Shown: piece by piece, positions 33,713 to 43,553 of the stretch
Position numbering within the stretch: the stretch's first letter is position 1
How the letters are laid out: the number at the start of each line of letters is the position of its first letter
Assembly: GCA_036971615.1 (NCBI GenBank)
Contig: JAYKKR010000014.1
Span: 248,001-312,000 of the forward strand
DNA length: 64,000 nucleotides
DNA from: Amyloporia xantha
Lineage: Eukaryota > Basidiomycota > Agaricomycetes > Polyporales > Adustoporiaceae
Direction of reading: 5' to 3'
Made by a program: the position numbers and the translations under genes
The notes under the pieces: model-generated
Seen by the model: only the letters and a program-made list of their open reading frames with translations
The model's database searches: none
What the model was told of the DNA's origin: nothing

Positions 33713-36700
33713 CTACAGTTCGCGAACAGGAAGATTCATCACGTAGTCGACAATACCACCAATATCCCCACCGGTATCCTCATCGTCAGCAAGATCATGT
33801 CCACGGATATCATCTTCATGGTCCTCAAGATCAAGCTCTGCAATTTCGGACACTACAGCGATATCCGTGGACGGCGCGTCCATCGCAAAGCCTCCCGCAT
33901 GATTCTGAACACCTTTGCGTATACCTACGGTTGTGTTACCAGTGAAGCCGGCAAGTCCATAGATCTGATGCAAACGTGCAAGTACGCGCGCGTTTACTCG
34001 TCGACGGCGCAGGCAGAAGTCATGCACGACACCATAGAGAGGGTCGTTGTTCTCTTTGAGCCATGCAAGGACGCCATCAAAGATCTGCACCTCATCGTGA
34101 ATGGACGTTCTCACCCGACGGACCTCAATATTGAGACGTCCGATTTCCTCCTGTGCACGTGCAACCCTTCGTGCCTGCTTCATGATGACACGGACCTCAG
34201 GGCGTGACCATGGCTTCTCGCGGATATCATTCCGGGTATCGCGCAGGAGGTTGAACTCGTCAAGGAAGCTGTAATGAGTCACCTTGTTCCAATCGAGTGT
34301 TGGACGCGCTGGCTCCATCTTGATGGCAAGGGAATTGTAAGTATTGACTGCATTGTGAATTGCCTTGCACCGTGTTTGTAGGGACTTCGCGATGTGTGTC
34401 CGAATACGATAGGCTACACAGAATATGATCAGTATTGACAACCATGTAAAGAAGCAGGAGGTTACCTGTCTGCGCAAGATTCATGTTATGCAACTCAAAA
34501 AGACGTTGGATCACCAGGCGCTGTAGATTATCAAGCGCGCAATGATACTCGCGTGTCTTGACGTATCGCATAGTCTCGATGAATTCCTTGGATGACGGCT
34601 GCCAGCGGTTGACAAGCCCCATGCGAACCTCCATTGCAATGATTTCGCGGAGCAGCTGTGTGCGCCGCTCTGCGAGATGCCGGCGCTGTGTTTCGAGTTT
34701 GCGTGTCTGTGATAGCTCTTGACTATAGGTATGGGTCGATGCTGCATGGGTAGGAGGTGGTGTGAATTCATAGTCGGTAGGCGTGCTCATGAGGAATTGT
34801 GAAGTAGTATTTGCATGACGAGTCCTGCATGTATAATTAGATCAGAAGACATGTGTGAGATTGATGAACTTACTCAAGAGTATAATATTCTTGGAGAAGC
34901 TCCACATATGCCACCGCATGGACATCCCACTCTGGTTCCTGACCTAACACCGCGAAGTATTCAATCTCTTCTTTCTCCCATATGGATAGGTCACGCGGCT
35001 CGATCCCCAAGGACTGCATCGCTTCGGCTAGAACGTTTGCATCATTGTTGATGATCTCGAGGGCCTGTTGGTAATTATTGTACAAGAAATTGCCCAAGCT
35101 CAAATAGCGGTCGTCGTCCCACTGTCGGAAGAACATGTCGATCAGGACTCGGCGGCGATAGCGGCTCGCATATCGAGTTACCGATGCAAGCTGGTTCGAC
35201 GAACTAAAGATTCGCTCCATGGTCTCGAGGTCTTCAAGGCCCATCCCCTCGATGACGTTCGGATGATTCTTCGTTTGACAGGCGTGATTATGGGTGTAGC
35301 CATGGAACGCATTGACACATAACCGCGCCTGGAGACGTCGGAAGTCGGGGCCAAGAGAACTCTCCTGTACTGTTGTCGCGAAGCTGCAGCCGATATCGTA
35401 GCCACCCATGGAGCGTGGGCCAAGGAGTTCAAGGGCCTTCGACATCATGGCTAGTGGATATTTCGCACTGCAAAGACATAAGAATTATGAGGTAGGAGCA
35501 TAATCCTAGGACACTCACAGCTCGCCACTGTGGACCATGTCAGCAAGCCACAGAATTAGGCCATGTCTACAGGCACTGGCAAAGATACCAGTCTCGTCAA
35601 AAATACCCCACATTTTCTTCTTGTCCTCCGACGCGGCTGACTTCCAGTTGCGTGTGCAGGTACGGGTGTCTGTATCACCGCCTGCCGCGTCCGTCGGATC
35701 GCCTTCAATGTCGTCATGGACGATCTGCGGCTCAACCTCCTGCGCAACCTCATCGCGCCGGGACTTGACCTCGTGTGCGAAGCGATCCACGAATTCTTGA
35801 GAAAGAAAATAGTCGCTATCTTCGAACGAACGGGTGTCCCCTAAATTGCGTGCGCCAACCTTCGCAATGCGCTTCAGAGAGTTGTTACCGTCAAAACAGT
35901 ACAAACGACTGAAAGTCATTTCCTGCTCTTCATCCAGCTTGATGAACATGAGTGTTAAGTGTAAGCATATTTTAAGAAAGCTTACCTGATAACAACAAGC
36001 GGGGCACGCATTGAGAACGCGCCAGTTTGGACCACCACGGCCGAGCACTGCTTGGACGCGCTTATCGAGGACGCGATGGATCATGAGATAGATATCGAAT
36101 GTGTCGCTAAGTGCGGAGCGATATCGACGACGGTACGGGATCTGAGGACATTGGGTAAGTCAGATAGTCCTACCCATGTATAACGTCAGATTTTGCCATA
36201 CTTACCGCATAGTAGTCACAAAGGACCTTCGCAAACGCCTCTACACTAAATGACGCTTTTCGTAACCGTAGGCGGCGGAATAATTCGAGAGTTTTGAATG
36301 AGATTGCAAGTGTTGGATCGACTGGGGTGGTCGCGAGATATCCCTGTGCTGCAATCGCCTCAGCCCGAGAGCGGCTCGCTGCGGTGCGTGGAACGTGAAG
36401 GTTTGTGTCGAGGGAGTAGATATCGACGATCTCAACGGTAAAACTAAAATCTTCGTCATCTTGGTTGACGGCAGTGACAGGCGGTGATGCGGGAGAATGA
36501 GGGTATTGCCATGCTATGTATATGTCGGCCATTGTTTGAATTAGCGGTGCCCAGTTGGCCTGCACACGCTCGATTCGTTGACGCCAGGTACGGGTATCCT
36601 TATACCAGCGCGTTTTCCACCTTATAAGAGTGTGAGTATTGAGAACATAACAGTCAGGAGGAAACGTACTGGCTGGACATAATATCCCGAACGGCGTAGG

Positions 36701-37234
36701 CAAACGAGCCTTCAGCGTCGTCTTGCAGAGTCTCCCACTCCATTGCATCCACTTCGCAGTCTCCTGAGGCAGACGGCAGGTCCCCGGCCACATGCGCTTG
36801 ATCAGGGACATCTTCGCCACGCAGCTGGGATAACAACTCGAGGGACTCGCTGCTCAGACCTGCGAGTAGCGGTAAGGCACAACTTGCAAAATACTTTGAA
36901 TCATTACTCACCAATGGTATTCCTAGCTAAAGCTTCGCGCATCTTCTCCCTTTGCCGTGAAATCGTCGTCTGTTTCATCACCGTTGTTGACACACGAGGC
37001 GTGCGCGATGCAGTGTTCGATGAAGCAGTCCGCGCAGGCATCGATAGTCTCACCGTACGCGATGAGCCCTTTGACTTCCGTGCGCCCGCGGCCATCTTGC
37101 GCACTGGTAATGAGACGCGCTAACCCTCGAGGGCGCAACTTGTTGCGTAGGGCGGAGGAGGCGTCTATCCCTGCGCTCAACAACCGGGCACGTGATAACT
37201 TACGATACTTTGTTCTGCTCGGTGAGGGCTTCAA
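33713..37234 (-). CDS. KDZ-superfamily transposase, 1036 aa, apparently intact
   Basis: Nine exons join in frame: 37234-36996, 36949-36912, 36859-36670, 36620-36206, 36141-35986, 35937-35519, 35467-34874, 34824-34466 and 34413-33713. The N-terminus is basic with a Cys/His part (DACADCFIEHCIAHA). The C-x2-C pair NACPACC is near residues 338-344. The RNase H-like core has the family blocks FDETGIFASACRHG, ADMVHSGELAKYPLA, GGYDIGCSF, HGYTHNHACQ, GMGLEDLETMERIFSSSNQLA and TRYASRYRRR. Asp in FDETG, Asp in YDIGC and a Glu in GLEDLE are the likely catalytic acids (inference). The C-terminal third is helical (LRDTRNDIREKPWSRPEVR). The ATG lies only 72 bp inside the right inverted repeat, so its promoter must be in the repeat. 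The 46-bp first intron is short and its acceptor weak. Confidence 0.9.
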
Positions 37235-37306
37235 TCATAATAAACAATATATACTAGCATTACACAGTAGTATAAATGTATGCTACTCAAAAACGGAACG
37301 AAAAGA

Positions 37307-37645
37307 CGAAGAACTGAGGGAGATAGTCGTGCTCGCGATCGACGGCGGCGAGCGCACACAGAGGCGCCGTAGTGGCGCACGGGGGGGCGCGCGGCGCGCC
37401 GTGCGCATGATCGGCGATATCCGGGAAAGTGGCGAGAACGTCGGGGACGTTATCAGCGATGCCGACGTTATCTAGAGTGTCCTAGATAACACTGAGATAA
37501 GAGGACTTGTAGGATTAGGCAAGCCCGCCTTTATTGTCCGATTTATTGGCAACTACAGGGCGTACGGCTTTCCAGGCTAGCTGGCCCGGCAATCCCGGGG
37601 GGGTATGCCGGGCTAGTAAGTCCGGGTGCACGTGAGGTCGAGGTG
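37307..37645. repeat. Right terminal inverted repeat of the KDZ element (339 bp)
   Basis: Reverse complement of 19186-19525 with one base less in a homopolymer run. It ends at GGTCGAGGTG, followed by the AGATGTCC duplication at 37646-37653. Confidence 0.92.
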
Positions 37646-37653
37646 AGATGTCC
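37646..37653. repeat. 8-bp target-site duplication, right copy (AGATGTCC)
   Basis: Matches 19178-19185 exactly. Confidence 0.85.
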
Positions 37654-37947
37654 AGTAGAATGTACATATTTGTCCAAAAACAGCAATTTCGATCACGCCC
37701 CGTATGTTCTGCAAATTAACAGCTGTAAACAAGTGCTCGATAAACATCATATGTACAGCGTCCATATGGGAGACCTCGCACATGCGGAGAGGGTCTGATG
37801 TACGCTACCATTTACATCAAACACGAGTATCGGCCTTGTATTGTACATTGATGATGCGACCACCGCACACTTCCTCACACCTGAGCCCCCATCTCAGTAC
37901 ACACGTTCATATTCCAAGAGCTCGGGTTTATCCCCAAGTCGAAAGCT

Positions 37948-39387
37948 TCACGCCGCTGCTTGGGCCTTCTTCAACAGCAGCTCCACCTCGGGCTTGATGC
38001 TCGCGAGCATGTCCGCAGTAGTCTTGGTCGGCTTCCAGCCGATTGCGCGGCTGCGGTCCGCACGGCAGCGTGAGTTGGTTCCGCTATAGTTGCCTGCGTC
38101 CTGCGTGGCGCGACGACACGTCAATATACCACCCGTAACAACATGTTACAGCACACGGGACGCACCAATGAGCCCCAGTACTTCACTAGTTCCTCGTCCG
38201 TGAAAGGCGTAGGCTCCTCCGTCCCGCCCACGCCGAGCTCGACCAACGCTTTCGATACCTCCTTGCTGATGTCGTACCACGTGTGCTCGCCATTCTCACC
38301 AAAGTAGAACCCTTCCCAGCCATGACCCACGGCCTCGGGATTCTTCGTGATCGCGTCGAAGAGCACGATGAACAGGTCCCCCACTGGGGACGCATGTCCG
38401 ACGTCAGTGACCTCGCGCGGACGGGAGCTGCGCGCTTACCATCGTCGATGTGGACGTCAGACCATATAGCCTTGCCCAGGCCGACCATGCCACCCTGTTT
38501 TCTTCCAAGAGAGGCGCGGATAACGTAGGGTATTTGGATCGAGATCGGGTTGGAGATGCCCGCGTCGACCAGTGGGCCGGACGCGATGCCGTAGATAGTG
38601 GACGGGAGGATGATGTACGTCTTCACGTAGCCTAGACGACAGGGTGAGCGAAGCTGCGCAGCCTGCGATCCAAGCGAACATACCCTGCAGATCGGCCTCA
38701 ACTATTGGAAGATCGACGTTCCTGTGCAGTGCAGTAGGTGGGATGGACTTGATCTGTTCAACATTCGCGTCGGAGAAGATTGTCTCGCTGGCAAACATGC
38801 CCTTGGCATCCACGCTGATTTCGCCTACCCGACATGGCTGTTAGTCGCAACGCAGCGTAGAAGAGGTGAGCGATATTCACCGGTTCCTGACTGAACATAG
38901 CATCAGCCAAAGTTAATCATACACAGTGAGAGTCACTTACGGTATGAATAAAAATGGGCAAATCGCCGATCGAAGCGTGCCGCTTCCTCAATCCGCGCAG
39001 CATAGCCTGGATCGGAGGTAAAGTATCCGAATCCGCCTTCGAGTCGACGCATCAGAGTTATGGACAAGATAATTTCAAAAAGGCGGCACACTCACGCAAG
39101 AGAACACGATGTGCGACTGCTCTGCGAGTGCCTCGAGTTTGTCTAGGTCGTCGTGCGAGCCAACTACAGCCTTGACACCGATTTTCTCCTGCAACAGCTT
39201 GGCCTTCTCCGCAGATCGCACGAGGACGGTGATGTCGAACGTGTCGGCGCTGGGATGGCTGAGCAGACGCGTGAGGAGGGTCCCGCCAACATACCCTGCG
39301 AGATGTTAAGAGACTTATGTCATTTGGTATGGCATTGGGATACACACCTGTGGCACCGAGCAGGAAGATAGCGGTCTTGGAGGACAT
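37948..39387 (-). CDS. NmrA-like / atypical SDR NAD(P)-binding protein
   Basis: A Rossmann-fold protein of the NmrA-like atypical short-chain dehydrogenase group, which bind NAD(P) as redox enzymes or sensors. Eight exons join in frame: 39387-39348, 39295-39096, 39036-38941, 38890-38881, 38824-38684, 38631-38440, 38383-38166 and 38100-37948, giving 349 residues. The glycine motif is split by intron 1: LLGATG plus YVGGTLLTRLL. Further blocks are FDITVLVRSAEKAKLLQ, VVGSHDDLDKLEALA, YIILPSTIYGIASG and a C-terminal helical part. Exon 4 has only 10 bases (Ser, Gly, Thr and one base). I cannot name a substrate. Confidence 0.85.
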
Positions 39388-40635
39388 TGAGTGGAGTGAT
39401 ATTCGCTCGGGAGGTTCAACGATATCGAACAAACGCCAGATATTTATCCCAGACCAAGTTGTATTAGCAAGCAGCTACAGGGCCGGCTTTCTGGAGAGTT
39501 CACGAGGAATCGATGAGTCAACCCCTTTCTTGCGCGATCTCTCGGCGGAGGCGTGCCGTCATAACGCTTCTTCTGCCAAGGATTGAAGTTACGATGGACG
39601 CAGAAATGGAACTTTGCTCACCTTCAACGTTTGGCAAATCGAAGAACAGTCTATATACTGTCATGATTCATCCACAGTAACTCGTGATCACTACGTCTCC
39701 ACTTGATGCGAAGCAAGAAAGCATTTCGGAAACCAAGTCTTGGATGCGATGGCGTTGTTTTATACACTTTCCAAACACAGATCGACAAGTCGACGACGAG
39801 TGCACGGATGAGGATCTGCGATATGTCCTGAAAAACTTGTGGGTTTCTAACAAAGGGAATTTTAACATATTATTTACCGATATCAACTCTGTCAAAAACT
39901 CGGCCGATCAATTTTGGGGTGTTGATACCTCAAAAATCCCTACCTCTATGTCAGAGCAGCGGAGGACCTTGTTTGGCTCGTAGAATCCAAGAATAAGGAC
40001 CAGAATGTCCCGCTTAAAGGCAGGTATGAGAACATGCACGTTGCCTAAGTCTACAGCGTACTGTCAAGCACCCGCGGCCGGGCTCTTCCTTGCGATTCTG
40101 ATCATCAGCCTCTCAACCGATATTTTGACGGCCGCACACGGTGAAATAAGTAAGTACCGTAGAGAACGCAGCTTGAGAATGCATTGGGTTACAACTTGCT
40201 GACGGCCTCAATTGTTTGCTGAGACCCGCGAGCCGGAGCCTGCCGGACAGGTGGGTTACATAAATTTGTTAACTTACATGATAACATTCACTGCAAAGAA
40301 ATCACCATTTCACAGGTAGTGATAAGGGTAAGATAGGTGTGGGAAAGGGTTTACTTATCAAAGCATCTCAGGTGAGTTGAGATTGTGTGAAATGTCATTA
40401 TTTTGAAAACCTGTTGGAGATTCACAAAGTTGAAGTTTGACATACTAAATAAGATTATCTAAAAGTAATGGAATGAAGCATTTACTGATGGATCAGTAAT
40501 TTCATGTATCTTTTATGTAACCTCACTTAGTACATTAAACTTTAACTTTCCAATTCTACAATAGCTTTTGAAATGATAACTATCCCTAGTCTCGGAGCCA
40601 GCCGTTCGGAGCGTGAAGGCGGAATCGAAAAACCG
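39388..40635. other. Intergenic, upstream of the NmrA-like gene
   Basis: 1.25 kb, AT-rich in its right half (40210-40560). A 99-codon plus-strand frame (39684-39983) has no recognisable feature and is not called. Nothing else is seen up to the copia LTR. Confidence 0.4.
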
Positions 40636-40851
40636 TGTCAGCAGAATGAATGGAAGATATGATCTGAGAGAGCGCAAAGATGAGAAGCGAGAGGACACGA
40701 GAGGGCACAGACACCGACACCGACACCTAAGGCTCACAAGAAGTCGCGGAAGCAAGCGAACTGTATTCGAAGGAGGCCGTCGCGGATCGCGCTGGCCGTG
40801 TATGTACGTATTTGTACTACAGCGCTTAGCGCGCGAACGTCTACTCTAACA
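40636..40851 (-). repeat. 3' LTR of the copia element (216 bp)
   Basis: Read on the minus strand it starts TGTTAGAG and ends CTGACA. On the minus strand it is preceded by the purine tract AGTGGGAG. Confidence 0.85.
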
Positions 40852-40906
40852 CTCCCACTACGTGAGCACGCTAAAAACTCCCACTGAACCAAATAAGTAA
40901 AAAATA

Positions 40907-41962
40907 TCAAATCAGTTGGACAAAATCAACGGGACTGAGATCATAAGCATTGGGGGAAGGTGTGCGAGATCGAGAATGTGGAAGACGAGAATTAGGATAA
41001 CGTGGAGAAGCAGGAGGTGAGTCCAAAGATTCAATAACAACGTGATGAGCAGAAGCAGAAGCGTACGTAACACTGGGATCCAGACCGTCCTGCGCCAACC
41101 GAGCACGCTCACCAGAATTCCAACCCATCGCCCAATCCTTCACATGTTGAGGCATGTCATACATGCAGCGAGCAGCGATATGACCAGGTCGACCACAGCG
41201 ATGACACGTACCATCATTGTTTGTGTCGCACCAATGATAGCCTTTTTCATCAACCGGAAAGTTTGAGGAACTCCGCTGACCTGATCCACTTCTCCCCCTT
41301 GTTCCACGGAACCCCCTTCCACCATCTCGAGCAGCAAGAGCAGTGTCGAAATTGGACTCGGACTTGATATGCATGCCAACGTCATGGCTGACAGCGATCG
41401 CAGATCCAGCGAGGACAGACTTGATCGTAGCGAGATCGGGTTCAGTAGACTGAGAGAGGAGAGTCGCACGAATGACATGGTAGGAAGGATGAAGGTTCAT
41501 CAAAATGATGTCCTTGATCTCGGTGTCCTCGACGGTGTGGCCGATAGCTTTGAGCTGTGCCGCAGCGATCGTGACAGCCTGGATGTAGACATCCATGGGC
41601 TTGCTGGGATCATGGACAGCACCGTAAAGTGCCTTCCGCAACTCCACACGACGAGCCATAGTGGAGCTCTCGAACTTCTTCTTCAGCGCCGCAAATGCAG
41701 TCGACCCCGAATTCTCCCCCTCAACAAGATGCTGCAAATCCTTGCTCACCAAGGCCCAGATTATAGGCAGAGCTCCTTCATTCTTCTTCACCCACTCCTC
41801 ATCCTTAGACGCAGGCCTCGACTCCGTCCCATCAACAATCCCATGACTCCCACTCACTCGAAAGACCATCATGATCTGGCTTCTCCATTGATGCCAGTTC
41901 TTGTCGGTCAGAGGATCGACCTTAGCCATGAGGAGGCTAATAGTGCCAGATGAAGTCGACAT
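40907..41962 (-). CDS. Copia-type gag protein, 351 aa
   Basis: Capsid-like protein of the Retrotran_gag_2/UBN2 type. The N-terminus has LTDKNWHQWRSQIMMVF, typical of copia gag. A helical capsid region follows (WALVSKDLQHLVEG, FAALKKKFESS, VELRKALYG). An RGG-like basic stretch (RDGGRGFRGTRGRSGSG) precedes the zinc knuckle CHRCGRPGHIAARC. It ends with a Ser/Pro tail and a stop; no protease or pol follows. The ATG begins 82 bp inside the 5' LTR boundary. The frame is intact, which suggests a recently active or retained gag, with either non-autonomous mobility or a domesticated capsid. Confidence 0.88.
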   Translation of the reverse strand: MSTSSGTISLLMAKVDPLTDKNWHQWRSQIMMVFRVSGSHGIVDGTESRPASKDEEWVKKNEGALPIIWALVSKDLQHLVEGENSGSTAFAALKKKFESSTMARRVELRKALYGAVHDPSKPMDVYIQAVTIAAAQLKAIGHTVEDTEIKDIILMNLHPSYHVIRATLLSQSTEPDLATIKSVLAGSAIAVSHDVGMHIKSESNFDTALAARDGGRGFRGTRGRSGSGQRSSSNFPVDEKGYHWCDTNNDGTCHRCGRPGHIAARCMYDMPQHVKDWAMGWNSGERARLAQDGLDPSVTYASASAHHVVIESLDSPPASPRYPNSRLPHSRSRTPSPNAYDLSPVDFVQLI

Positions 41963-42031
41963 AGTGGATGGATGGATTGTTGATCGCAGTAGATAGAAAT
42001 GTAAAAGATTGTCTCAGATCAGAGGAGCACG

Positions 42032-42043
42032 GGGCTCATAACC
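42032..42043 (-). promoter_or_regulatory. Primer-binding site of the copia element
   Basis: On the minus strand GGTTATGAGCCC directly follows the CTGACA end of the 5' LTR. This is the copia-type site complementary to an internal half of initiator tRNA-Met (established for copia-like elements). Confidence 0.75.
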
Positions 42044-42242
42044 TGTCAGCAGAATGAATGGAAGATATGATCTGAGAGAGCGCAAAGATGAGAAGCGAGA
42101 GGACACGAGAGGGCACAGACACCGACACCGACACCTAAGGCTCACAAGAAGTCGCGGAAGCAAGCGAACTGTATTCGAAGGAGGCCGTCGCGGATCGCGC
42201 TGGCCGTGTATGTACGTATTTGTACTACAGCGCTTAGCGCGC
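42044..42242 (-). repeat. 5' LTR of the copia element, truncated by the Ty3 array
   Basis: 199 bp matching 40636-40834. The outermost 17 bp are missing and replaced by the TGATACGACC start of the Ty3 LTR. Confidence 0.85.
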
Positions 42243-43322
42243 TGATACGACCTACGAAACCCTAACCCCTAACCTGGGTGCGACCTAAAGGGACTAGAGA
42301 GACGGATTATAGTCTAGTGATGAGGGGAGTTAGCAGCAAGGTGTCCCGCGGTTCGAGTGAACACGAGAAACGCCTTCGAAGATGGTACGAACGCTAGGGA
42401 AACTTACGATGTAGCTCGACACGTCGTCGAAGCTACTCGAAGGCTGGGGGTAGTTAGCGGGGATCGGTAGAGACAATCGAAGCTCGATAGAGCTCTTCGA
42501 TGTATTGTAGAAGGAATAGAAATGCTTCGAGAGAGAGGACTTAGCTAGAACGCGGTTCGAGGCGCAACGCAGTTCTTCGATGGTAATCGAAGGCGATCGT
42601 AGGATCAAAGGTTCGTCGAGACGGTATCGACGAACAGACGCAGTGACGAGGTTTCGAAGTAAACGCAGCGCAGACGACGTAACGCAGTGAACGCAATAGA
42701 AGACTTTAGACGCAGGGCGAACTCGACTTATGAGCTCTGAACTCGAGGGGAAAAGGAACTTGTATTTCGGAGAGAAGTACGACAGATTTTATACTACGAA
42801 ACGGAACACTACGACTATCGAGAGTGGCACACTAGTACGAGTGGCTTTGCATTGTCCTACACGAGTCCGCCTCACCGAGTGGCACGTATCGAGGTCATCG
42901 GTAGAGTGACGTCATGCCGAACGCGGAGATGAAGAGAAACATACGAGACACCTCGGACCGATATCCGACTTCGAAGGCACGCCGCGAGGCTCAATACCTA
43001 ATCGGGAAAGACCGGACGCGTCGGTGTGGCACGAAGCGATGCACGCCTTGGACGAGCGGCGTCGAGGGGCACTATTGTTCGCTGAATGCGGGAGATGGTC
43101 CTGGATCTAAGGGCGAGGCCTCGGAACGACCGCGCCGAGCTTCGAGCAAGCATAGCGAACGGTCGAAGACGTCGAAGAGTACTGAGCGTCGGGGGTCACC
43201 TGCGTAGCATCGAAGAACGTCGAAGACCAAATCGAAGGCTTTGAGCGTTGAGCCGAAGTGCCGGGCGGGATGCGATTGCCGAAAGAGCTGTATCGGGGCC
43301 CAGAGGGGCTTGGCGCCTATCA
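42243..43322 (-). repeat. LTR1 of the Ty3 array (1080 bp)
   Basis: On the plus strand it starts TGATACGACC and ends GGCGCCTATCA, with TGATA/TATCA end repeats. The right boundary is fixed by the polypurine tract next to it, the left one by the junction with the copia LTR. Near its left end is a telomere-like run (42255-42273, CCCTAACCCCTAACC). Confidence 0.88.
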
Positions 43323-43332
43323 TCTCCTCCTT
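43323..43332 (-). promoter_or_regulatory. 3' polypurine tract, unit 1
   Basis: AAGGAGGAGA on the minus strand directly before the TGATAGG start of the 3' LTR. Equivalent sites are at 53025-53034 and 62732-62741. Confidence 0.8.
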
Positions 43333-43468
43333 ATTGAAATTTGGACCGTCCTCGGTCCTCCACGTGATGCGAGAAGCGTGATGATCGTGAATGGATCGAA
43401 GCGGCATGGCAACCCGTGTCGGTTTCGAACGCCTCGTGGTCGGCGCTAAACGCTGGTCGAAAAGGGGA

Positions 43469-43473
43469 TATAA
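43469..43473 (+). promoter_or_regulatory. TATA box of the antisense gene, unit 1
   Basis: TATAA in the context GGGGATATAAGCAGG, 85 bp before the ATG at 43554 and 147 bp inside the purine tract. The same element precedes the gene in units 2 and 3. Confidence 0.65.
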
Positions 43474-43553
43474 GCAGGCTGGACTTAGCACAATTTCCAC
43501 TGCCCATCGTTCCTTCGACCATCTTCGTCTTTCCCAGACTCGCTGCTTCCAAC

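Larger units (their letters stand above)
19186..37645 (-). mobile_element. KDZ-superfamily DNA transposon, complete, with nested Ty3 element
   Basis: Both ends are defined by inverted repeats of 340 and 339 bp and an 8-bp target duplication. On the minus strand it carries, in order, a KDZ transposase, an orphan passenger gene, and an HMG-box-like passenger gene. The total length is 18,460 bp. Removing the nested retrotransposon and one target copy leaves about 8.26 kb. The two inverted repeats differ by one base in a C-run, and the transposase has no visible lesion, so the insertion is recent and the element may still be competent. KDZ elements (Kyakuja, Dileera, Zisupton) are known to be expanded in basidiomycetes. 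Confidence 0.9.
40636..42242 (-). mobile_element. Gag-only Ty1/copia element (TR-GAG type), outer end of 5' LTR cut off
   Basis: Minus-strand element with LTRs at 40636-40851 and 42044-42242, a primer-binding site, a single gag gene and a purine tract, but no protease, integrase or RT. The shared 199 bp of the two LTRs appear identical, so it is young. The right LTR stops 17 bp short where the Ty3 array begins, which shows that the Ty3 element inserted into it. It must have been moved by enzymes of another copia element. Confidence 0.85.

Noticed and set aside
39684..39983. 99-codon plus-strand frame
   Set aside because: No motif, AT-rich surroundings, no splice or promoter support.
42255..42273. 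Telomere end or internal telomere tract
   Set aside because: Only about two repeat units, and it recurs at the same LTR position in all copies, so it belongs to the element.
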